NCBI GenBank assembly: GCA_018398585.1
Contig: JAGTTD010000008.1
Span: 4,910,501 to 4,974,500 of the forward strand
Direction of reading: 5' to 3'
DNA from: Simmondsia chinensis
Taxonomy: Eukaryota > Streptophyta > Magnoliopsida > Caryophyllales > Simmondsiaceae
Length of the DNA stretch: 64,000 bases
The notes under the pieces are model-generated. The model was not told the origin of the DNA, searched no databases, and saw only the letters and a program-made list of their open reading frames with translations. The translations under genes were made by a program, and so were the position numbers. Shown here in pieces: positions 34,229 through 45,069 of this stretch (the stretch's first letter is position 1; the number at the start of each line of letters is the position of its first letter).

Positions 34229-34703
34229 TGTGCGGAAATAAACAATATACTCGGATCTCAATCGAATCAAATACCACGACAATAACGAGAAACAATCGGA
34301 CTAAAAGAGAAACGAAATAATAGACACAAGGATTTACGTGGAAACCCCTTTACAATCGAAAGGGGAGAAAACCACGGGCGAAGATCGGAGCTTTTATTAT
34401 TGAACAAAAGAAGAAGAATTACAATATTCTCTCACACTCAATATTCTTTGGTTGCGGCGCCGCAATAGGGAAAGCCTCTCGTATGCTTTGGATAAATTCT
34501 GACATACCCTAAGTCCGTATTTATAGATGCGCGAAAACCCTGATTCCCGATCGATCAGTTCCTCACCGATCGATCTGCCGCCTCTTTGGATGCATCCCTA
34601 TTTTACGTAGCATTCCCGATCGATCGAGCTCCACCCGATCGATCGGGGTCTTCATGGCACTTCTTCTTAATGCGCCAAGTAATTTTGAGACATATACCTA
34701 ACA
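34229..34703 (-). repeat. 5' LTR of copia element 2
   Basis: Near-identical partner of 29658-30135, ending ACCTAACA before the TATTT duplication. Confidence 0.93.
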
Positions 34704-34811
34704 TATTTAACTATTATTAATATCATACATAGAATATAGTGTCTATTATACAACTCATAGAATATAGTGTCTATTATACAACAACAACACCCCCTTATCT
34801 TTAAATATTAT

Positions 34812-35244
34812 GGACAAATTACAGAAAACCCCCTTATCTTTTATTTCAGAAATAGAAAACCCCCCTCACAAATAAAAGTACTCACAAAACCCTCTCACTT
34901 TTAAAAATTTATCACTTAACCCCCATGCAACTTATTTTTGACCATTTTGCCCTTAATATTTAATTTTATTTTTAGAAAAGGGCTTTATATTATTAGACAA
35001 AAATTAAATATTTTATATTTTATATAAGTTCAGAAAATAAAAAGTATTTTTAAAATTTTCAGAAAAAATATTATGAGATAAAATATAATTTTTTTTTGTT
35101 GAGGGACAAAATGGTCAAAAAAATGTTATTTGGGGGCAAAGTGAAAAATTTTCAAAAGTTAGGGGGTTTAGTGAGTGATTTTATTAGTGAGGGGGGTTTT
35201 TTGTTATTGAAGCACAAGTTAGGAGGGTTTTCTGTAATTTACCC
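34812..35244. mobile_element. Mutator-type MITE
   Basis: 433 bp between perfect 9-bp duplications AAATATTAT (34803-34811, 35245-35253). Terminal inverted repeats are (G)GACAAATTACAGAAAACC on the left and the reverse complement of GGTTTTCTGTAATTTACCC on the right, extending imperfectly for about 130 bp. There is no coding capacity. A 9-bp duplication and long TIRs are typical of Mutator-derived MITEs. Confidence 0.85.
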
Positions 35245-35253
35245 AAATATTAT

Positions 35254-37170
35254 TAATATTATTTGTGGCTTCATAGACTGTAGAATTTAGGATGCAGGGG
35301 CTTTTAGGAGGAAAAAATCATTTTCCTTTTCTTTGTAGGTGATTATTACTGTATGATATTTACATTTTTTTAACCTTTTTCAACGAATTTTAGAAGCCGG
35401 AGTTTAAATTGTTGGAAATGGAGTTTCTCTATATATGTAACACATGATGCGTGTTTAAAAATATCGTATATAACTTATGCAAATAAAACTAGAGTTTCTT
35501 TGTGTAATACATGATGTGTGTTTGAATTTACTAAAGAGGATTGATATTATATTAACATAAATAATTTTTTTAATATACTTGATTGTAATGAAGTAATAAT
35601 AGAATATAATGTTTGTAACTAAATATAAATTTTATATATATTATGCATAATTATGTAATTAAAAATAATAGGTTATATTTTGGTGATTTTCAATTTTATT
35701 AAAATAGATATATAATTGAATATAATTTTTATATATTAAATAATGTGTTTTGTATATTATGTTAATTAGTATAATATTAGCATATAGAAATGCAATAAAT
35801 ATCACTTTCATGTAGTAATTTATATGTACGTTATATTTGAATATATTATTTAATATTATTAATTAAAATTATAATTTTATGCTTTCTAATACTCATATGT
35901 TATTTATTGTAGGTTAGCATTAATATTTTTTTAATTTGTTTTATTTTAAAAATTGAAGCGAATAAGACCTATATTTAAAAAATAATTTTTTTTATTACAA
36001 TGAAAGGGATTTAGGGAAGTGAAATTCGGCCATAAAATATTGGTAGAGTAGAAATTTTATGTGACATATACAAATTATTTTACGATTTTAGTAATTTTTT
36101 CATTTCTTTTATTCTCATACACACTGAAACAAAGAAATATAATATTTCAAAATTATAATATATTTATATATTGCAGTAGTAATTAAAAAAATATACTCCA
36201 TGTCAAAAATATTGTACACAATATGTTCAATTTTGCTAAATTACGATGAACTCAACTTTCGTAATCCTACTTTATTGGCGTATTAAGATTTGAAACGAGC
36301 ATGAGAGAATTATAAAACATTCGTATTTGTTTGTATATGACCTTAATCTTAAGCTAATTTTTTGGGTTTCCTATTTACATGTACATAATGCTCCACCATC
36401 TTGGACTAAAATCTTGGCTCAAAATTTTATCCAAAAAAAGAAAAATATTGGCCTAAAATTAAGCTCAATTAAAATACACTTCTCCCTAAAGGGCTAACAT
36501 TTAGCCGGTGCTGCTCCCTAGTACTTTTTCCAGCTTCTCTGAATTTTGGCTGCTAGTCTTCACTAAAATGTCACAATCCTACAATTAAATCTCAGCAATA
36601 ATGGACAAACTACTTAGTGCCTCCCCTCACCAATAGGTCCCATTTCGACCTTCGAGAACTCTTGGGTAAGAGGCGTTAGAGAGAGATCTATAAGAGGTTT
36701 CGGGAACATGCCATTATCTGGTTTATGTATTCTATTTGGTGGCCACCTTGCATTACAGAAAATTATGATGTGACAATGAAATTTGATTTCCACCGGGTAT
36801 AATTTATAAGTGGATGGTTTTTATATGTAACCCTCAAGCAGATTCTTAGTTAAATCTACCACTAAAGTGTTTTTCTGTTACTAAGCTTTTATTATTGGGT
36901 GTAAATGTTGGGTTTTTTTTACTTCAAAAGGAATGAAATGTGACTGGAATTTCAAGCGTTCCTTATTAAGCTTTTATTGTCAATTAAGGCCTCTTTACCA
37001 TTTTCAGGCCCTTTTTATGTGCTTTTTTAGGCCAACAGCTTCAATCTTTAATGCAGAACGGGGGAGCTCAAGAGCGGGCTCCTAAAATTACAGGATTTCA
37101 GTGTTGTAGGTTTTTGGGGAGGGGTTTTACAATAATAGAGAGAATAGATGCCATGAATAATAATTATAAA
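35254..37170. other. AT-rich spacer with a repeat shared with the Helitron block
   Basis: 35254-36140 is AT-rich with nothing recognisable. About 36150-36600 is a direct repeat of about 50398-51055 (shared CTTAATCTTAAGCTAATTTT and CTCCCTAAAGGGCTAACATT). 36600-37170 has no gene. Confidence 0.5.
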
Positions 37171-37754
37171 CTAGGTTTTTCCCGTACTCTGCACGGGTTG
37201 CTATGCTTTTAGTTATTATTTATGTGGCATCGTTTAAGTCCATGTTGCTACATTGAATTATTATGGTAATAAATGTTTCATGTACATGAATTGCATCTAA
37301 TTTAAAAGAAAAGTAAAGGGTAATAAAAGTATTTCCATAAGTCTTCATTCTTCTTGCAGTTGTGATGCCTTTTGTCGTTGTAATGAATACAGAAGTTAAT
37401 TGGCATTACTTCGAAAATCTTGTAACCTGGCATGCATTGGGTCAAGCTTCTTGTACTTTATTGGAATGTGTTCATCTTTTCTGTTGATGTTTCTTTGATG
37501 GAGGCTTGTTCATGTCAGCGATGGTTGGTTGTGTAGTAACATTCTTTTTCCAACATACCTTTGTTATCAACACAACAGTTGGGTTTCCATTTATTTTGGG
37601 AGGTAGTGGACTTTCAATGACAAATATCCACTTTGTTTCTACCAATTCCTCCAAGAATGCCGCAATTAATTCATCTCCATAGACCTGCGTATTTATGCAT
37701 TGTTTAGTTCGAGGTCATAGTAATATTTTTGGGTATTCCAATTAAGCATTGTAC

Positions 37755-39300
37755 CTGTGATGAGACTTGGTAGAAGTGTTCAGCAGTGCTTTTGGTCAAC
37801 CTTCCTCCTTGCTTGCCAAATACTGTAACATTCATTTTTCCTTTGTGTTGATCCTCCACGGTGACCTTGAGCATGAACCTGCAAGGTTTATTTTTTTTTA
37901 AATAGTATAGTCACCTATTTTTGATTATGAATATTCAGATTTGGCAATTGGATTGTGTTACCTATGTTCTACTTGCACATTTGTGTTCTAGCTTTTGTTA
38001 CAATAAAATGTCCCATTTCCCAATGTGACCTTTTTCTTACATTTATGGCAAGCTATATACGTGTAACCATTTGTAGCGTCAAATCGTTTAATTGTAATCA
38101 ACATTCTAAAATGTTTGACCTGTATGCAATGCAACTGTCAGTGTGAGATATTTTTGTAACTTTAAAGTTATATTGTAAAGAACCACTTACATTAGATGTC
38201 CACGAGTATTTGTTTATTGTTATGGTTGTTGCATGAAAGTATATCTCTGACTAAATGACACTCATATCTTTCTGGTGCAACCATTTTATTCTTCGTTGTG
38301 CCTCTTCATTTTCAGCGTACCTGCATTGTGCCAATTTGTTGTGATATTGTATTGTTTCATGAAAGTGTAAATGTGGCATTTTAAGAAGTGAATTTACCGT
38401 TGCTGCAATTCTCTTGTATCCGCATGTTCTGGGTTGATCAACAACATTGTTCTCGCAGTAGTTGCCACGGACATACCTATGTTTGTCTTCGATGAGTGAC
38501 TTACTTCTTTATTACAATGTAAGGTACGTAAAACAATTTTAGGTGGGTTTTGGATAATTCATACCATTGTAATATTTCACGGCAACTTGTGATGCTTGCA
38601 AGACATTTATCATTCTGAAGTTGGTTAATAAGTAACTCCCCTGGTTTGTTGCGAAGTCAGTCCACTGTGTTAGGCGGGCGGCTCTAAACCTGTGTGAATT
38701 GTAAATTTGTAATGTAATACAGTAGTGTTCATGTTTCGTTTACAAAGGTGTAAGTATTCTTATGTTAATAATTTAAGTGGGTACCTTTGTTACATAGCAA
38801 CACCTCACTCAAAGTTGCTTGAGTTTTTGTAGTTGTTGATATAGGAGTTACATCAATCACTATACCCAATATTTCTGCAACATGTTAAAGGTTATGTAAC
38901 CGCATGTAAGTAATATATGTGCATGTTGTTCCTAAATTTGTAATACTTACCAATGTATGTATTTTGTCTTCCTTGGTATTGTGAGAGATCATTGAAATCT
39001 ATCGTTTCTCCATTGAAAAGGTATGTCTGCACTTTGGTCTTCTACGATCAATTGGATTGTTGTTAGTTTTTTTAATTTCAGCTGGTAGTTGTGCCCTGTT
39101 ATTGTTGGGCCCTTCGTATGGGGAAGAACTTAGAGTTGAAGGATTGAGTAAGATTTCCCAACTTCAAATCTTCCCTCCCATTTTGCAATGTCTGCTTCAT
39201 CAATGATAACCTGTATGACATTACGCTGTAGATGTTGACATTTGTTAGTTACAGTAATGTGGAATAAGCGAGGTTTGCAATTAAAATTACATAATAGTTT
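37755..39300 (-). pseudogene. Helitron RPA1-like gene, intron-containing
   Basis: Minus-strand exons with conventional splice signals resemble the single-strand DNA-binding protein RPA1. An OB-fold piece is near 39215 (IIDEADIAKWEGRFEVGKSY), with a stop soon after. Then come 38565-38689 (LTQWTDFATNQGSYLLTNFR; acceptor CACACAG, donor GTATGA), 38398-38476 (VATTARTMLLINPEHADTRE; donor GTAAAT), about 38250-38320 (YAENEEAQRRIKWLHQKD), a Cys-rich RPA_C-type zinc ribbon near 38100-37950 (YIACHKCKKKVTLGNGTFYC) and 37755-37878 (LKVTVEDQHKGKMNVTVFGK). RPA-like genes are frequent Helitron partners and may bind single-stranded intermediates. Several exons are open, but at least two stops show decay. Confidence 0.7.
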
Positions 39301-40454
39301 GTACTTGTGAATCCATGAATATCATTATCCAAGAGGTGCGTACTTTCTTCATTGTTGTGTATGATTGGATTCCCCGATTGTGCATTAGTCGACCTCGAAC
39401 GTTGACTCCAAGTATAGTGGGGCCGACATGTGCGAATGGGGTATAGCTCATTTGTGAAGCTATTAAAAAAATATTTTTAGTAAGTCAATTCGATCATGGT
39501 TTCACAATCCGGATATGGTTCTCCAGATCTGATGTTTCGAAGATTTCATAATTATCTCTCTAGTCGAATATTAAGTAAGAGCTTACTTTCCTACAATCTT
39601 ACCATCCATTAATACTAATTAAACTTGTAGAGTGGACTGTAAGAATCTCCGTTTATGCCAATCCTATTTTAATCCTACACACATAGTCGAAATGTTGAAA
39701 AGTAACAAACCCATTCACATAGAGAAAACAAACACACGTTACTGCGGAGTAAAACAAAGTATGTAAACATTAATACACTTTAACAAAAGTTTAATGGAGA
39801 TTAGTTTGAAGCGGTGACCTTAATATGAACTTTGATTAGCAGTATGTGTCTTGAACTCGCTCACGATTGTTTGGATACATGAAAAATTCAATATTCCATT
39901 GGTAGATGAACCAAAAATAGTCAACAGGCTTTATGATTATGATAAAGTGTTATATTGATACTCATTTTAAGAAATAGGACAATCATGTTGACAAAAATAT
40001 ACCAAAAATGAAGTTGCCAGAATTTACAATTGTAACATTTATGTCACCAAATATTTTGAACACTTTAAAATGGTTATTAAAAGTTATCTTTCTTATTTTC
40101 AATTATTTTATGTTTCGTGCATATATTGTTAGTGTATTTGCAAAACCAAGCTGTAACTGATAGATATGGATTGAAAATAATGTTCCAAAAAATTTAATTT
40201 TAAAAAATTTAAAAATCGATCATGTTATAGACAATTCATAAAACCTAAGTAATATTGGTAATACCAGTGGAACCTCCATACAAACATCATGTTAGGGGTT
40301 TAATACAACTTCTGACATGTATTTGCGTTGTTAGATTGCTTTGAACAACAGGACCGTCAAATTGTCATGCATTTTGTAGCATTTGGAAATTTTCTTTGTA
40401 CACGACATTCTTTGTAAGGTTTTGTCCTATCTCTCTTAGATTACATATGAGTAT

Positions 40455-43400
40455 CTATAAGCCCATTGGAGATGTCACCCTTGATACCGCAACATATAGC
40501 CATCCATGGCTGAAGACGGGTTGGGGTAGATATACACCCGCCCTCTCTGATGTTTGTCCCTGACTTTTGTTTATCGTCAATGCGAAGGCCAACCTAAGGG
40601 GGAATTGTCGTCTTTTGAATGAAACTGGACTTTGTTTTAATGAAGGCGTCAAATCAATCCTTGGTATCATGACTGTTTCTCCTATATTCATTCCTGTTAT
40701 TATCTTTGCCTCGATTACATTGGTCCCCATTTTTTGAACTGTTAATCATGTGCCGTTGCATAGTCCAGCTGTTGGGTCTAGATTGCACATAAGCATTATA
40801 GGAGCCCCCAACTTTAGTTCAAGGTTGTGGTTTGGTATGCCCAGTATTTCAACAAATGTAGTAACTTTGGTGGATGCATTTGGTCTTGCTGTTTTATGTG
40901 TTCACTATTATTCAATCTATCTACGCTTAAATATGATTTTGAATTTCCTGGGAGTTGGCTCAACAACTTTGCATTAATTTCATCGACATCTTTATTGGTT
41001 GGTGCTAAAATGGCTCGCTCCATGAGGTAGCTGATGTCTGTGTATTTGTTGATTAAGTCAGGGTACACAAATTTCATCAATTCGTTGAGTGCTTGGCTAT
41101 CATTTTGAATTAGGAATTGCTCTGGAATTTGAATCCAATCTGCGTCACTCCCTTCTGACAGCGATATTCCCTCTATCTTGCCTTCGCCAAGGCGAATTAT
41201 CCATTCTGCAAAATGTCTGTTGTTGGTGTATTCATTATTCTCTGCTTCATTTTGTTCCAGGCGCATATTTGTACGCAAATGTAGAATCTGTAGTTGATGC
41301 AAGAACTCAGCTTTTTGCAACGTTGCTGCAATAATATCTGCTCTTGATCCTCTGTGTACAACTGGAAGTAAGGAACATACCCAGTGCCTCAAGGGCTCCC
41401 GCCTACGCAGGGTCTAGGGGGGGCAGATGTACGCAGCCTTCCCCCTTCAGGGTGTTAACCTGAAGAGAGGCTGTTTCCCAGTGCCCCCAACCTGAGGATG
41501 AGGACTTCCCAGGAGGTCACCCATCCAGGTACTACTCTTGCCCAAGCACGCTTAACTTCGGAGTTCTAATGGGATCCAGTGACAGCGTCTTGGTGCCCTC
41601 TTTGGTAGTATCTGTCTAAAATCTCCACCAAGTACAACCAGCTTCGCTCAAAAAATTGTGTCATTTTCACAATGTCACGCAGTGTACGATCAACTACCTC
41701 AAATGCGTGTCTATGTGCCATTGGAGCCTCTTCCTATATAATAAGTGTCATGTGTTTAATAAGTTTTGACAATTCAGTCTTGGAGATTGAACAACATATT
41801 GTTTCATCAGTTTCTAATGGTATTTTGAACATGGAGTGAGCCGTTTTTCCTGTTGGAATCAACAATGCTGCTATTTTGGACGATGTAACTGTGAGTAATG
41901 TCAATGTTTCTGATCGGAATTTTGCTGTCAAAATTCACCATAAGTATGTCTTACATGTTCCCCTGCTGTCGTAAACATAGAATAGCCCGCCTACCCTTAT
42001 TTCGTGTGCTTGCAAGATTTTGTCAAATGCTCTCTTTTGGTCTTCATTCAATCTCTCAGCTAGTCTTTTGTATTCACCTCTCTCTTGTGGTTGGTCAATA
42101 TTTATGTATTCGGAAAAATTCAGCTCATAGAGTTCTGTGTTGTTGCTTGCATTGGTATTGGCATTGAAGGATAATCTTTGGGAGATTGACCATTCCTATT
42201 TAGTATTTCTTCTATTTCCCCTAGTCCCATTGTTTGCAATGTTTAGCACTGATGTGAGGATCTTGGATATGCATGTGATGGTGAACAACTCTTACATAAT
42301 CATCTGTGAAACTATCCCAGTGTTTATCCCATAGTTCCTCGGGATGTGCAACCTTAGTGAACATCAATATGGAGCAAAACATTCTTCTTAGTTGTGGCGC
42401 CGATGCCCAAATAGTTGCCTCATTTTGTGTGTTATCCCATTCATTATCATCATCTAGCATGCCGAGTGAAAGACATGTTGCTTAGAAAGTTGGATATGTT
42501 ATCCCTTCAACAGTTCTTATGTTCTCGTAACATGTTGCACCACGCACCACATTTAGTAGCATTATTAGGTAAAAGCTCTCCCCAGAGTTAGGGTGTGCAT
42601 AAGCCAAGCGTCCAATGCTAATGCCCTTCTAATTCTCCACCTTCTCTGCGTTCTATTCCATACCCAATATATTGAGAATTCTGCATAAGCGTAGTTTCTG
42701 GCTTCCGCATGTTTTGTGTTTGCTTTGAACCACGCCGTAAGCATAGTTTCTCTATTTCTGTTGGTGTGTAATACACTGTACAACGTTGCATTTTCACGGA
42801 ATGTTACATTTTGCTCTCTCAGAAGGTGGAACTGTAGTCTCTCTACCGGTGGATGTTGGTGTTGTAGATCGAATTCAAATATTCTCCAACAGGACTCTAT
42901 TGCTGAGACGTATCTCCAATCTAAGTATTGCTTTATCTCATCAATTGTATTTGTGGGTGGTTACTGTTACTGGCATCAACATGCACGTTTTGTTCTATCA
43001 CAAATGTCACGCAATCATGTCCTTTATGAATGTACTTATATAGGTACTTGATGAGTTTCGTGTGTGCGCAGCGTTCAACATTGATATGACAATCGTACTT
43101 GATGTAGAGGTCTCTATGGTAGGGAACTACCCACATGTTGCCGATTTTCTCCCCTCCAATTTCAACTGTTCACCCTATAATATACTATATATAAGTATAT
43201 AGAATACCCTATATTTTATTTGTTATTTGATTTGGTTTTGATTTTGTGCGGTATTCATACTGGAAATTCACCATTGGTTCGCCGTTTGTAGTTTACGAAA
43301 CTCTTTTCCTCAGTAGTTGTTTTATCACAGTACTTTTTGGGATAGTGTTTGGTGCATCTTTTATTTTGATCCATGCACGATGAACGTGTGTTGTAAACAC

Positions 43401-44752
43401 CACATGGTCCATGTATCATTAATTTTGCTATTGTTTCAAATGCTAGCGGGTCTTATTCTTTACTTGGAAGCTCTGCAGATATTCGGTTGTCGATGTCCTC
43501 GGGACACGTAGGCTGATCATCATTTGCTACTGTTATTAAAATATGTGCATGTAGTAGGCCGCGTTTCTGAAACTCAATGACATGTATATCTATGAGAAAA
43601 GAAACAATGTTGTTAGTATTTCGTTTGTAAGGGTAAAATTCAAGTAACATATGCCATTAAACACCGAGTGACCTAATCTGCAGTTACTTTGCCGAATAAG
43701 CGTCTTTCCTTTAAATCTTTCAGCAACTCTTTCAATTTAATTTTGAAAACTAGTGCTACTATGTTTGGGCGATCGGATGGCATTTGTTGTAGTAGTTGAA
43801 AAAGTTCGTCCTTAATCACGGGCCAGTTTGGATTGCATGTGAATATTATGAAATAGTCTGGTGGACCTATGACTCTGCACATTGCCATTGCAACTTGGTA
43901 GCATTGCATCATGTGTCTGGGACCTCCTAAGAAAGTTGACGTTAGGATAATTCTATGTCCAATAGCATTGGCATCTGTTTCTCCTGCTGTGAATGCATCC
44001 ACAACACCGCTATATAACTCAGCTCTTAGGGTGCTTTGGTTATTTCTCAAATAATGTAAACGAGATTGTTCAATGGCTGCATAACAATCTAACACAAATT
44101 ATTGGAATAGGCGTCCTCCTTGTAGTAGGTTCTTCCCTTCAGATTTACGAAGTTGTATTCTGTACGCGTAAAATTGCCTCTGAGTGACCTCATCATTTTT
44201 GTGTCCAATAGAGTTTAAGATTGGTATGCCTATGATCCATCCGTCAATTCCATGTGGGAGTAAGAATGGATATTGTAAAGGCATGTATTACTGCAAGTTG
44301 TTTCACTCTGTCGTACTATTAATGCCACAACTTCATCCGTTGTTGGCATTGAGTATTGCCTTCCACTTCTTGCATGAATAATTCTTATTTTTAGGTCTTG
44401 GACATTTTCAGTGAGCATTAATTCACACGCAGTTCTAAATATTTTTGACATAAGGGTTTATTTCATCAAGAGTTTTTTGCAAGCCTTCAACCCATCCTTG
44501 TTGTCGTGACTCCACTTTGTTTTGTCCTAATGCAACACGTCTGTTTATTACTTCATTTTCAGGGTCATAGATGTATAACTGTGCATAGCGTGGTTGCATC
44601 CTTGCCTCTGGGGGTAATGCTCCAATTCTATAGTAGTTTGCTCCACTAATTTGGAAGGAATACGGTCCACGACCGTCTTGGATGCTGGTATCAATTTCCC
44701 CACCCATCAATGTAAACGACATCATTGAGTTGTATGTGCGTATCTCTCTCAT
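40455..44752 (-). pseudogene. Helitron Rep/PIF1-like helicase, broken
   Basis: Minus strand, N to C: Helitron N-domain (SFTLMGGEIDTSIQDGRGPY, ~44720; GALPPEARMQPRYAQLYIYD, ~44625); Helitron-like region (HLRN-type LRNNQSTLRAELYSGVVDAF, ~44050; DYFIIFTCNPNWPVI, ~43850); the HUH nickase motif EFQKRGLLHAHILI (~43560); the Tyr-rich motif YLYKYIHKGHD (~43045); and a PIF1-type helicase with SSKIAALLIPTGKTAHSMFK (~41860), GGDFRQIL before and PVVHRGSRADI after the SINE at 41371-41602, and the C-terminal [12 protein letters not shown] ... [13 protein letters not shown] (~40590-40470). Rep nicks and joins DNA for rolling-circle transposition and the helicase unwinds it. Many frameshifts and stops make this copy inactive. 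Confidence 0.9.
41371..41602 (-). mobile_element. 5S rRNA-headed SINE, copy D, inside the Helitron helicase
   Basis: The same minus-strand order as copy A: head AAAGAGGGCACCAAG, 5S rRNA segment (GGATCCCATTAGAACTCCGA, TTAAGCGTGCTTGGGCAAGA), Au-type tail and a short 3' end. A short, imperfect TGGAAGTA/TGGTAGTA repeat (41363-41370, 41603-41610) flanks it. The helicase codons for GGDFRQIL and PVV resume directly on the two sides. Confidence 0.9.
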
Positions 44753-45069
44753 AAAATGTGCATCTTGTAGTAATGATTAGAGGAAACTTGGTGTTTGCGG
44801 CAATGTGGGAAGGCGTACACATCCATTGCTACAAAACATGTTGAAAGTTGGGTTTTGTTGTGTGCTGTCACTTGTTCTTTCCTACACCCACATTATTGCT
44901 TCGCAATGTAGGCACTTTGATAGTCTTGGGCCAAAGTTCCATCTATGTGTTACTATTTTTCTGTTTCGTCGTCGTCCTACATATATTTCCTATGTTAACA
45001 TGATTATTGATGTTGCATATTTGCGAAGGTTAATATTGGTCCCTAAAAAGTTATGTTGGGTTTAAATGC

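Larger units (their letters stand above)
29658..34703 (-). mobile_element. Ty1/copia retrotransposon (element 2), three-stop copy
   Basis: LTRs 29658-30135 (478 bp) and 34229-34703 (475 bp), TGTGCGGAAAT to ACCTAACA, with a perfect 5-bp duplication TATTT (29653-29657, 34704-34708). The primer site (plus strand GCTCTGATACCA, 34214-34225) abuts the right LTR, so the element faces the minus strand. On the left a CCACCTT stretch marks the polypurine tract. The two LTRs are very similar by eye and each carries four CGATCGATCG-type palindromes. Confidence 0.97.

Noticed and set aside
43200..43310. Possible intron in Helitron Rep
   Set aside because: The gap between Rep pieces is AT-rich, but the copy is so decayed that deletions and frameshifts explain it equally well.
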